From the NCBI RefSeq assembly GCF_015500095.1, contig NZ_CP062983.1, positions 2,418,001 through 2,482,000 on the forward strand: a stretch of 64,000 nucleotides of DNA, written 5' to 3'. The notes beneath the pieces were generated by a model, which worked only from the letters and a program-made list of their open reading frames with translations, did not search any database and was not told the origin of the DNA. Shown one piece after another: positions 17,801 to 26,206 of this stretch. This stretch comes from Phototrophicus methaneseepsis (lineage in GTDB: Bacteria > Chloroflexota > Anaerolineae > Aggregatilineales > Phototrophicaceae). Numbering within the stretch: the stretch's first letter is position 1; every line of letters begins with the position of its first letter. The position numbers and the translations under genes were made by a program.

Positions 17801-19297
17801 ATGAGAATTCCGCGTCCTGTATTGATATTAGGTGGCCTGGTGGTGGCTGTGATCGCCGTGGCTGCCCTCATCCTGGCAACCATTGGCATTGTGACGGTGA
17901 TGTTTGATCCGAATGCCATTGATCCTGCTGCGGTCGTCCAATGCAGCGAAAACGCCACTTGCGGTGTCGTATGGTCGATCGCGTTCACGCTGATCCTGGT
18001 GATTATCATCCTCACAGGCTTTGCATACACGACACTTCTTGAGCGCAAGGTCATCGCATGGTTACAGCAGCGCGTTGGGCCGAACCGTACAGGTCCGGCA
18101 GGGCTGTTACAGCCGTTGGCTGATGCCGTTAAGCTCATCTTTAAAGAAGACATCATTCCAGAAGAAGCCGACAAGCCCGTTTATTATCTGGCCCCAATCT
18201 TAAAAGTGGTGCCGGTATTGATTGTGGTCGCCGTGATTCCCTTCGGCCCGGATATTCTGATTCCCTGGTTCGATGGCAATTGGTATCAGGTGCCGCTCTC
18301 AGTTGCAGACGTCAACGTCGGCGTTTTGTACCTGCTTGGCGTAACCAGCCTTGCGACATACGGTATGGTGCTTGCTGGTTGGAGCAGTAACAACAAGTAT
18401 GCGACTCTCGGCGGCCTGCGTGCCAGCGCACAGATGATCAGCTATGAATTGAGCCTTGGCTTGGCAATGGCTGTTCCTGTTATGATCGTCGGCAGCATGA
18501 GGATTGGCGACATTGTGAACGCCCAGCCCAATGTTTGGGATTGGCTGGTCTTCCAGAATCCACTGGCGGCTGGCATTCTCGTAATTACCCTGTTTGCTGA
18601 AGTAGGCCGTGCGCCCTTCGACCTGCCGGAAGCAGAGCAGGAACTGACTGCCGGTTATATGACTGAATACAGTGGTATGAAGTTCGCCATTTTCATGATG
18701 GCGGAATACGTCGGTATGATCGCTGTGAGCATCATCTCTATTTCACTGTATTTTGGTGGTTACAACCTGTTCCCGGTTGATAACGTGCCGCTGCTTGGCC
18801 CGCTGGTGCTGATTGGCAAGGTGGTCCTGGCGTTGGCATTCTTCGTATGGGTGCGTGGTACGCTACCCCGTATTCGTTACGACCGTCTGATGGCCTTTGG
18901 CTGGAAGATCCTGCTGCCGCTTTCGCTGGTTTCTGTGGCCTGGACGGCGATTTCCGTGGTCTTGGGCGATGTCAGTGGTAACCCGGCTGTTTATGGCATC
19001 TCATCGTTGATCTTCTTCATCATCGTGGTGGCTGGTGGATATCTGTTCCTAAGTGGCAGCCAGGATGATTCTGAGATCGCCACGCCTGAAACTGACCTGA
19101 TGAATGATCCGGTCGTCACGGGTGAGCCTCGCAGCATTGGTTGGATTCTCCTGAACCTGATTGGCGGCCTGGTGGCTGTTCCTTTCCTCCTGGTAAAGGG
19201 CCTGCTTGGCGCGCTTGAAGGCCTGGGGAGTGCTGGTGCTGATACGGTGACATCAGATGAAGTCGCCATTGAGCCGGTTGAGCCTGCTGGCGATTAG
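17801..19297 (+). CDS. nuoH: NADH-quinone oxidoreductase subunit H, extended at both ends
   Basis: Membrane subunit that contacts the quinone channel. The core is typical: LLERKVIAWLQQRVGPNRTGP near residue 80, the FDLPEAEQELTAGYMTEYSG segment and the FFVWVRGTLPRIRYDRLM motif. The chain is about 499 residues instead of about 330-350: roughly 50 extra residues at the N-terminus with an additional membrane helix and two Cys (VQCSENATC), and about 110 extra at the C-terminus with one or two further hydrophobic segments and an acidic tail. ATG 17801 with AGGTGGAG upstream is the clear start; the open frame further upstream overlaps nuoG and is ignored. Confidence 0.95.
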   Translation: MRIPRPVLILGGLVVAVIAVAALILATIGIVTVMFDPNAIDPAAVVQCSENATCGVVWSIAFTLILVIIILTGFAYTTLLERKVIAWLQQRVGPNRTGPAGLLQPLADAVKLIFKEDIIPEEADKPVYYLAPILKVVPVLIVVAVIPFGPDILIPWFDGNWYQVPLSVADVNVGVLYLLGVTSLATYGMVLAGWSSNNKYATLGGLRASAQMISYELSLGLAMAVPVMIVGSMRIGDIVNAQPNVWDWLVFQNPLAAGILVITLFAEVGRAPFDLPEAEQELTAGYMTEYSGMKFAIFMMAEYVGMIAVSIISISLYFGGYNLFPVDNVPLLGPLVLIGKVVLALAFFVWVRGTLPRIRYDRLMAFGWKILLPLSLVSVAWTAISVVLGDVSGNPAVYGISSLIFFIIVVAGGYLFLSGSQDDSEIATPETDLMNDPVVTGEPRSIGWILLNLIGGLVAVPFLLVKGLLGALEGLGSAGADTVTSDEVAIEPVEPAGD

Positions 19298-19337
19298 CGT
19301 GCAGCTAGCCACGTAGTGAGTTGATAGCAAGTCACGA

Positions 19338-19356
19338 GGGCCAGTTCTACTGGCCC
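19338..19356 (+). other. Intercistronic hairpin between nuoH and nuoI
   Basis: GGGCCAG pairs with CTGGCCC across a 5-nt loop, with no T-run, so it is not a typical terminator. It may protect or process the long nuo mRNA. Confidence 0.45.
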
Positions 19357-19382
19357 GTAATGAGAGAGGTGACAAGGTATTT

Positions 19383-19877
19383 ATGAATATCATCAAAGGG
19401 TTTGCGACGACCTTTAAACACGTCCTGGAAGAACCTGTCACGTTGCAATATCCGGAACAGGTTGAGCCCTTCCCGGATCGTTACAAGGGCCGTCACCATC
19501 TGCGGCGTTACGATAACGGCCTGGAAAAATGTATCGGTTGTGCGCTGTGTGCTGCCGCTTGCCCGGCTGATGCTATCTGGGTAGAAGCCGCAGAAAATAC
19601 CGATGAAGTGCGTTTTAGCCCTGGCGAACGCTATGCCAAAACGTACGAAATCAACATGTTGCGCTGCATCTTCTGTGGCTATTGCGAAGATGCTTGCCCA
19701 ACCCAGGCGATTGAATTAGGCCACGAACACCAGATGAGCTTCACGGATCGCCGTGATGCTGTTTACACCAAACAGATGCTCATCGACCCTGTGCCAGAAG
19801 GCGAGGAAGGGACCCCACGTGAAGTGGAGCCAGGTGTTTTCACGCGTTCGATTCCTGATATGCCGGACGCAAAATAA
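19383..19877 (+). CDS. nuoI: NADH-quinone oxidoreductase subunit I
   Basis: Two-[4Fe-4S] ferredoxin-type subunit that carries electrons from NuoG to NuoB. 164 residues. Both cluster motifs are complete: CIGCALCAAACPADAIW and CIFCGYCEDACPTQAIEL. Start at ATG 19383, about 8 nt after AGAGAGGTGACAAGG. Confidence 0.97.
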   Translation: MNIIKGFATTFKHVLEEPVTLQYPEQVEPFPDRYKGRHHLRRYDNGLEKCIGCALCAAACPADAIWVEAAENTDEVRFSPGERYAKTYEINMLRCIFCGYCEDACPTQAIELGHEHQMSFTDRRDAVYTKQMLIDPVPEGEEGTPREVEPGVFTRSIPDMPDAK

Positions 19878-19913
19878 TGTCAACAATCGGTTAAATTACG
19901 GTATAGGGAGCCG

Positions 19914-19937
19914 CGCCGGAGCCTTTGAACTCCGGCG
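19914..19937 (+). other. Intercistronic hairpin between nuoI and nuoJ
   Basis: Perfect 8-bp stem CGCCGGAG / CTCCGGCG with an 8-nt loop and no T-run. It lies in a 112-nt gap and resembles the nuoH-nuoI hairpin in role. Confidence 0.5.
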
Positions 19938-19989
19938 TTGCTTGTGTTAAACTTCACACGCTCTTTATTGATCTCGATAGGAAAAGCCA

Positions 19990-21438
19990 ATGGGAGTTGA
20001 ACTCGCTTTTTTCTTAGCGATAGGCGGGCTGGCGGTGTTATGCGCCGTAGGCATGCTGCTCAGTGAAAATGCCGTGCACAGCGCGCTGTTCTTGATTGGC
20101 AATTTTGGCTGTGTCGCGCTTTTGTTCTTGATGCTGGATGCGCCGTTTATCGGTATGGTTCAAATTGTGGTATATACCGGCGCAATCATGGTGTTGTTCT
20201 TGTTCGTTATTATGCTGCTAGGCGCAGAGCAAACGACGGACACGACTCGGAGCTTCCGCTGGTTAACTGGCGCAGCGACGACACTGGCAATTGCTTTCCT
20301 TGCCGCCATTGCGATCCCGCTGGTGGTAAGTGGTGGCCTGAATCTGCCGGAAGGCCAGGCTGCAGACCCTCAGGTCCGTATTGTACATGGTGCTGACCTG
20401 GGCAATATCAATATTACGCTAGATGGAGATGCCCTCGAGGAACCCATCGTCCTGGAAGATGTGGCATTTGGCGAAGTCAGCGACTTTATGCAAGTCCCTG
20501 CTGGCGAATATTCAGTGTCGCTGGCACAAGCTGATACAGGGTCTCCGCTGATGCCGCCTTCACAAAGCCCGACGATTACGTTGGAGCCTGGGCAAGTCGT
20601 GAGTGCGTTGGCCTATGGTACGCTCAGCACGGAAACAGGCACTTTCCCTGAGGTTGTGCTGGTGCCAAACGAATTTGGCAATACGCCCGATGATGAAGGC
20701 CGTATTGTCGCTGTCAACGTCTACGATACAGATCGCACTTTCGCGCTTGTAGACCTGGGTGCTGATCAGCGTGTGACTGTTGTCGAGCGTGATGTCCGTG
20801 ATGAAGACGGTAATGTCGTTTATCAGGCGCGTGCTACGGAAGACGCCCCGCTGGTTGCACAGCGTGAAGTCGTGCTTGCAGATCCGGTCATTGTTGCTGA
20901 CTTGGCCTATGGTCAGCCGGTTGTCGCGACATATCCAGAAGGCGAAGATTATGATCTGGCCCTGATTGATATGACCAACTTCGACAGCTACATTGAGACG
21001 GCGGACCAGCAAGGCAGTGCGCAGAACGCTATCGTGATGCGCATGAACGAGTATGAAATTGAAACGGCTGCTGAAGAGACTTTCGTGATTGCCAAAGAGC
21101 CGACAACGCTTGATGAAGCTGAACCACGCCCAACAGTCCTGGATCGTGAAGCTTTGTTGATCGGGACGCTGGCGGGCTTTGGTACACCGCTTGCCATCGG
21201 GCAGATTCTGTTCACAGATTTCTTACTGCCCGTGAATATGGTGGGTTTCTTGCTGCTCATCGCACTGGTTGGTGTGATTGTGCTGTCGCGTCCGGCAGGC
21301 CTTTCGCCAGCACAAAAGCGGCGTCGTGATACTCGGCGGAAAGTAAGCCGTCCGTTGGTCAGCGTCATTACGCAGCAGACAGGCAGCGATCTCATAGTGG
21401 AAACGCCGCGTCTGGAACAGCCAGATTCAGGCGAGTAG
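19990..21438 (+). CDS. nuoJ: NADH-quinone oxidoreductase subunit J with a large DUF4397-like insert
   Basis: Proton-pumping-arm subunit, but 482 residues instead of about 165-200. Residues 1-113 carry the usual first four membrane helices, including the conserved QIVVYTGAIMVLFLFVIML. Residues about 387-433 give the last helix (ILFTDFLLPVNMVGFLLLI), followed by a basic tail. Between helices four and five sits an insert of about 268 residues (nt about 20332-21135). Its first part (RIVHGADLGNINITLDG, then VAFGEVSDFMQVPAGEYSVSL and TLEPGQVVSALAYG) matches the pattern of DUF4397, a beta-sandwich domain usually found on secreted proteins; the second part is also beta-rich. Arg in the loop before helix four and a basic tail after helix five place the insert outside the cytoplasm. 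Confidence 0.93.
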   Translation: MGVELAFFLAIGGLAVLCAVGMLLSENAVHSALFLIGNFGCVALLFLMLDAPFIGMVQIVVYTGAIMVLFLFVIMLLGAEQTTDTTRSFRWLTGAATTLAIAFLAAIAIPLVVSGGLNLPEGQAADPQVRIVHGADLGNINITLDGDALEEPIVLEDVAFGEVSDFMQVPAGEYSVSLAQADTGSPLMPPSQSPTITLEPGQVVSALAYGTLSTETGTFPEVVLVPNEFGNTPDDEGRIVAVNVYDTDRTFALVDLGADQRVTVVERDVRDEDGNVVYQARATEDAPLVAQREVVLADPVIVADLAYGQPVVATYPEGEDYDLALIDMTNFDSYIETADQQGSAQNAIVMRMNEYEIETAAEETFVIAKEPTTLDEAEPRPTVLDREALLIGTLAGFGTPLAIGQILFTDFLLPVNMVGFLLLIALVGVIVLSRPAGLSPAQKRRRDTRRKVSRPLVSVITQQTGSDLIVETPRLEQPDSGE

Positions 21439-21475
21439 CGGGTCTGGCGACAGTCGCAATCAAGGAGTAACACGG

Positions 21476-21787
21476 ATGGAATTTGCAGTACCGACAGAAT
21501 TTTTCTTCGTCCTCAGCCTGATTTTATTCACGCTGGGTGCGTTGGGTGTGCTGCTGCGTAAGAATGCGATCCTGGTGTTTATGTCGGTCGAGCTGATGCT
21601 GAACTCGGCCAATCTGGCACTGGTCGCCTTTGCAAGGCAGTGGGGCAGCCAGGAAGGGCACATCTTCGTGTTCTTCGTTATGACAGTCGCGGCGGCTGAA
21701 GTTGCGGTTGGTCTGGCGTTGATTGTCGCCATCTTCCGCAGCAAGCAGAGCATCAATATTGACGATTTGCACCAAATGGAAGGGTAG
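21476..21787 (+). CDS. nuoK: NADH-quinone oxidoreductase subunit K
   Basis: Small membrane subunit next to NuoJ. 103 residues, normal length, three helices, with the family signature MSVELMLNSANLALVAF carrying a conserved membrane Glu, and a second Glu in AAAEVAVGLAL. AAGGAG precedes the start. It shows none of the insertions seen in NuoJ and NuoL. Confidence 0.97.
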   Translation: MEFAVPTEFFFVLSLILFTLGALGVLLRKNAILVFMSVELMLNSANLALVAFARQWGSQEGHIFVFFVMTVAAAEVAVGLALIVAIFRSKQSINIDDLHQMEG

Positions 21788-21840
21788 TCGGCTTCCGTCA
21801 TTAACGGGGAATTCCTGAACGGAAAAGGCGCATTACGATT

Positions 21841-24498
21841 ATGCACATGGATTCTTATGCAAACCTGATCCCCCTGGTAATCCTCGTCCCGGCTATCGGG
21901 GCTTTGATTAACCTGTTTTTGGGGCACAAACTAGGTGAGCGATTATCAGGCCTCGTCGGCGTGACGGCGTCGGTTCTGGCGTTCATCTTCTCGGTATTGA
22001 TCTTTGCCTACCTCAGCGACCCCGCTGTGGTGACAGGCATTGTGATCGATCCACCCCTGCTCGATGGCTGGATACGTATCGGCAGCGATGCAGGCTTTAG
22101 TGTGAATATCCCCTGGCAGTTCCGCGTAGATACCATTACAGCGGTTATGCTGCTGGTTGTCACCGGTGTAGGTAGCCTGATTCATATTTACTCAATTGGC
22201 TATATGCACGGCGATCCAAAGTACGCTCGCTTCTTCGCTTTCCTGAACATGTTCATGATGTTCATGTTGATCCTCGTGACGGGCAACAACTTCCTGATGA
22301 TGTTCGTCGGTTGGGAAGGCGTCGGCGTGATGTCTTACTTACTCATCGGCTTCTGGTGGGATAAATCAGCGCCTGTGGGCTGGCGTAATAGTGATGCTGC
22401 CCGTAAGGCCATGATTGCCAACCGTGTCGGTGACTTCGGCATCATTATGGCGACGATCTTGATCTTCTGGACGTTCGGCACGGTCAATTACTACAGCCCT
22501 GGCGAAGTCGCCAATTCTTGCTACGTTCTGGAACATGCTGAATCAATCAGCGCGGAACAGGCGGAACATGGCGAGTGTGACGCTGAAGCTGTCGAAGCTT
22601 TTGCTACGGGTGCTGTTGGTGAGCACGAAGAAGGCGAAGCCGAAGGCTCTGAAGAAGCGACAGAAGAGTCGTCAGAAGTTGAAGGCGAAGCCAATGCGGG
22701 CATTGTCTTAGTTCAGGAAACAGAGACAGAAGGCGAGCACGCCGAAGAAGCCGAAGCTGAAGGTGAACACGGCGAAGAAGCGGCACATGGTGCCCATATG
22801 TCTGTCGAAGACATGACCAACGCCAACTTCATGCCGGATCAGATGGGCGTCTTTGCTCAACTGGATGCGCTTGTGAATCTGGACGAAGGCGAAACCATCC
22901 CCTGGGCTGTTAGCCCCGATGGCACCGTCATCGAACGGGGCCGCGAAGTTCAGTTCGGCCCATACAGCGCTGATATTAGCGTCGTGCTGTTCCTGATTAT
23001 TGTCTTTATCGTGCTGGGTGTGAGTGGTAAATCAGCTCAGATTCCGTTGTTCGTCTGGCTGCCAGACGCGATGGCTGGCCCAACGCCTGTTAGTGCGTTG
23101 ATGCATGCTGCGACGATGGTGACCGCAGGTGTTTACTTGCTGGTTCGTTCCAACGTCTTTATCACCTACTCGCCAGAAGGCCGCTTGCTAATTGCCATCA
23201 TCGGTACAGCGACGGCACTTGTCGCGGGTTTGACGGCTGTAGGCCAGTGGGATATTAAGCGCGTTCTGGCTTTCTCCACAGTGTCCCAGCTTGGCTTTAT
23301 GGTGGCTGCGATTGGCGTAGGCGCTTATGTCGCTGCGATCTTCCATCTCGTCACGCACGCGGTATTCAAAGCGCTGCTCTTCCTGGGCAGTGGTTCTGTG
23401 ATTCACGGCGTTGAACATGGTGAGCACCACGTGCATGAACTCCATGCTCATGATCATCACGGTGATCATCATGACGACCACGGCGAGCCTTTCGACCCAC
23501 AGGATATGCGTAACATGGGTGGTTTGCGCGCTCGTATGCCGATCACATTTGTCACTTACCTGATTGGTACATTCGCCCTCTCTGGCTTGCCGATCTTTGC
23601 AGGCTTCTGGTCCAAGGATGAAATCTTGCTGGATGCGCTCGTCCATGGTGGCGAAAGCACGAATGTGCTCGACCAGCTTTCTGGTTTCATCGTCTTCTTT
23701 GGCCTATTGGTCGCTGCTGGCTTTACAGCCTTCTATATGTGGCGACAGATTCAGATGGTCTTCTTTGGCGAACCGCGCAGCGAAGCTGCCCGTCACGCGC
23801 CGGAGAGTGTACCTTCAATGACGATCCCGCTCATCGTCCTGGCGATTGGTGCAACCTTCATTGGTTTGATCAACGTGCCGGGTGGTGCATGGCCCTTCAC
23901 CCTGTTCTATAAGCTGCACGAGTTCGGCCACTTCTTAGAAGCAAGCATCCCGTCGATTACGACTGGCCATACGCTGGACTTTAACTGGCTGCTGGCAGGG
24001 CTTGCGACGGCGGTTGCGTTTGGTGCTATCTTCCTGGCACACTCGATTTACGCAGGCAATAAGGCTGTACGCGGTGAACATGGCGCAGTCGATGGCCGTG
24101 ACCCGCTGCAAGATAACGGTTCAACATCGCAGATCTTCACGGCAGCGAATCGCCGCCTTTACTGGGACGATTTTTACTTCGCCGTCTTTATCCGGCCTTA
24201 TCAACGTATCGCCGCTTTCTTTGCGGATGTCATTGACTGGAACTTCTGGCACGATTACGTCCACGATAAGGTCATCAAACGCGGCTACGATACGATTTCC
24301 CAGCTTCTGGCGAATCCGCTGGATATTGGCCTGATTGACGGGGCTGTCAATGGTGTTGGCCGTCTTGTGTCGTACTTGAGTGGGCGCTTCCGCACAGCGC
24401 AGACAGGTTACGTGCGGACGTATGCGGTTGTACTTTTACTTGGTGTGGTAGCGGTGATTGTGCTGATGGTACTACCGCTGATTCCGATTGGCTCATAA
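21841..24498 (+). CDS. nuoL: NADH-quinone oxidoreductase subunit L with acidic insert and His-rich loop
   Basis: Distal antiporter-like subunit with the lateral helix. 885 residues instead of about 610-680. Core motifs: EGVGVMSYLLIGFWW, GKSAQIPLFVWLPDAMAGPT, HAATMVTAGVYLLVRS, THAVFKALLFLGSGSVIH and GFWSKDEIL. Two extra parts: residues about 222-374 (nt about 22504-22962), a Glu/Ala/Gly/His-rich insert before the GKSAQIPL helix; and residues about 522-548 (nt about 23404-23484), a loop with 12 His in 27 residues plus Asp, replacing the short loop before DMRNMGGL. Downstream the chain has the usual final helices. Counting helices suggests the acidic insert is extracytoplasmic and the His loop cytoplasmic, which is uncertain. 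Confidence 0.95.
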   Translation: MHMDSYANLIPLVILVPAIGALINLFLGHKLGERLSGLVGVTASVLAFIFSVLIFAYLSDPAVVTGIVIDPPLLDGWIRIGSDAGFSVNIPWQFRVDTITAVMLLVVTGVGSLIHIYSIGYMHGDPKYARFFAFLNMFMMFMLILVTGNNFLMMFVGWEGVGVMSYLLIGFWWDKSAPVGWRNSDAARKAMIANRVGDFGIIMATILIFWTFGTVNYYSPGEVANSCYVLEHAESISAEQAEHGECDAEAVEAFATGAVGEHEEGEAEGSEEATEESSEVEGEANAGIVLVQETETEGEHAEEAEAEGEHGEEAAHGAHMSVEDMTNANFMPDQMGVFAQLDALVNLDEGETIPWAVSPDGTVIERGREVQFGPYSADISVVLFLIIVFIVLGVSGKSAQIPLFVWLPDAMAGPTPVSALMHAATMVTAGVYLLVRSNVFITYSPEGRLLIAIIGTATALVAGLTAVGQWDIKRVLAFSTVSQLGFMVAAIGVGAYVAAIFHLVTHAVFKALLFLGSGSVIHGVEHGEHHVHELHAHDHHGDHHDDHGEPFDPQDMRNMGGLRARMPITFVTYLIGTFALSGLPIFAGFWSKDEILLDALVHGGESTNVLDQLSGFIVFFGLLVAAGFTAFYMWRQIQMVFFGEPRSEAARHAPESVPSMTIPLIVLAIGATFIGLINVPGGAWPFTLFYKLHEFGHFLEASIPSITTGHTLDFNWLLAGLATAVAFGAIFLAHSIYAGNKAVRGEHGAVDGRDPLQDNGSTSQIFTAANRRLYWDDFYFAVFIRPYQRIAAFFADVIDWNFWHDYVHDKVIKRGYDTISQLLANPLDIGLIDGAVNGVGRLVSYLSGRFRTAQTGYVRTYAVVLLLGVVAVIVLMVLPLIPIGS

Positions 24499-24514
24499 GG
24501 AGATATAAGCGAAC

Positions 24515-26173
24515 ATGGAAAATGCAGGTTTGCTAACAACAATCGTTCTCTTCCTACCGATGGTAGGGTTGACGGTTCTGTTGTTCCTAAATGGCAAAAC
24601 CCAGGTCGAACAGATTAAATGGACGACCTTCGGGTTTACTATCCTTACATTTATCGCTTCTCTCGTCATGTGGGGGGCATTTGATAACAGCGTCTCTGGG
24701 TTGCAGATGGTGCACCAGTGGGAATGGCTGAATATCCAGATTGGCGAGCAGCAGGTTCACTCTGTTTATTACGTCGGTGTGGATGGCCTGAGTATGCTCC
24801 TGGTCCTCCTGACAACGTTCATCATGCCGATTGCAGTGCTGGCTTCCTTCAGCATGCATGTGCTAGAAGAACGTGGCCGCCAGAAGCTGTACTATGGTTT
24901 CTTGCTCCTGCTGGAATGGGCCATGCTCGGTGTGTTCTTCATCCAGGACCTGATCATCTTCTATGTCTTCTGGGAAGTCACGCTGGTGCCGATGTACTTC
25001 TTGATTGGCATTTGGGGCGCGGAACGCCGTGTTTATGCGGCGGTGAAGTTCTTCCTGTATACGATGGCTGGCTCAATCCTGATGTTGATCGCCATCCTGT
25101 ACGTGGCGAATGTGACAGGGACGTTCTTGTTGCCGGAAATTCTCCAGCAGGTGCAGGCGAACCCGCACCTGTGGGATGAATGGGGCGGGGCGGCTTCTGC
25201 CAGTAGTGTGACGGGGGCCATGCTGTTCTTCGGCTTCTTTATCGCCTTTGCGATCAAAGTGCCGATCTTCCCCTTCCACAGTTGGCTGCCAGATGCCCAC
25301 GTGCAAGCACCGACAACAGGGTCCGTTATCCTTGCGGGCGTCCTGCTGAAAATGGGTACTTACGGCTTGGTTCGCTTTAACCTGCAGATGTTCCCGGAAC
25401 AGAGCGTTCAATTTGCACCGCTGATCGCGGGTTTGGGCGTCATCGGCATCATTTATGGTGCATGGGTGAGTTATGCTCAGACGGACGTCAAGAAGCTGGT
25501 CGCTTATACCTCTATCAGCCACCTTGGCTTCGTGGTCCTCGGTATCTTCGCCCTGAACAGCCAGGGTATCCAGGGCGCAACGCTCCAGATGGTCAACCAC
25601 GGCATTAGCACCGGCGGCCTCTTCCTTGTCGTCGGTATTATGTACGAACGCTATCACACCAAAGCTATGGATGCTTACGGCGGTATCTGGCGTATTGCCC
25701 CGACGTTTGGCGCGGTCGCGCTGGTGATCTCGCTCAGTAGTATGGGCCTGCCGGGTCTGAACGGCTTCATTGGTGAGTTTACAATTCTGCTTGGCTCGCT
25801 TGGCAGCACGTACCTGGGCTTTTTCTTCACCTTGTTCTCAACGCTCGGCGTGATCATGGCAGCCATCTATATCCTGTATATGTTCCAGCACGTCTTCATG
25901 GGCGATCTTAAAGTCCCGCACGGCGAAGATGCAGGGACCTTCAGCTTAAACTTGAAGTGGAACGAAATCGCTGTGCTGGTCCCGATCCTGGTGATGATCT
26001 TCTGGATTGGTTTGCAACCGGGTGGTTTCTTCGATGTGATGAATGCCAGTACCAACGAATTAGTCGCACATGTTGAATCGGCTAATGTGGAAGTGCTGGA
26101 TGCGAACCCCATTGATACCAATGCAGAGTTCGCTTATGTCGGTGAAGCAGCAACCAGCGAATCCGCTGAGTAA
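24515..26173 (+). CDS. nuoM: NADH-quinone oxidoreductase subunit M
   Basis: Antiporter-like membrane subunit. 552 residues. Conserved FYVFWEVTLVPMYFLIGIWG (with the key membrane Glu), AFAIKVPIFPFHSWLPDAHVQAP (with the key Lys) and GLPGLNGFIGEF are intact. There is a modest acidic C-terminal extension of about 35 residues. A ribosome-binding site AAGGAGAT lies in the 16-nt gap after nuoL. Confidence 0.97.
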   Translation: MENAGLLTTIVLFLPMVGLTVLLFLNGKTQVEQIKWTTFGFTILTFIASLVMWGAFDNSVSGLQMVHQWEWLNIQIGEQQVHSVYYVGVDGLSMLLVLLTTFIMPIAVLASFSMHVLEERGRQKLYYGFLLLLEWAMLGVFFIQDLIIFYVFWEVTLVPMYFLIGIWGAERRVYAAVKFFLYTMAGSILMLIAILYVANVTGTFLLPEILQQVQANPHLWDEWGGAASASSVTGAMLFFGFFIAFAIKVPIFPFHSWLPDAHVQAPTTGSVILAGVLLKMGTYGLVRFNLQMFPEQSVQFAPLIAGLGVIGIIYGAWVSYAQTDVKKLVAYTSISHLGFVVLGIFALNSQGIQGATLQMVNHGISTGGLFLVVGIMYERYHTKAMDAYGGIWRIAPTFGAVALVISLSSMGLPGLNGFIGEFTILLGSLGSTYLGFFFTLFSTLGVIMAAIYILYMFQHVFMGDLKVPHGEDAGTFSLNLKWNEIAVLVPILVMIFWIGLQPGGFFDVMNASTNELVAHVESANVEVLDANPIDTNAEFAYVGEAATSESAE

Positions 26174-26206
26174 CCGGCTGCGTGTGCGGCAAATTGAGGA
26201 GACGCA

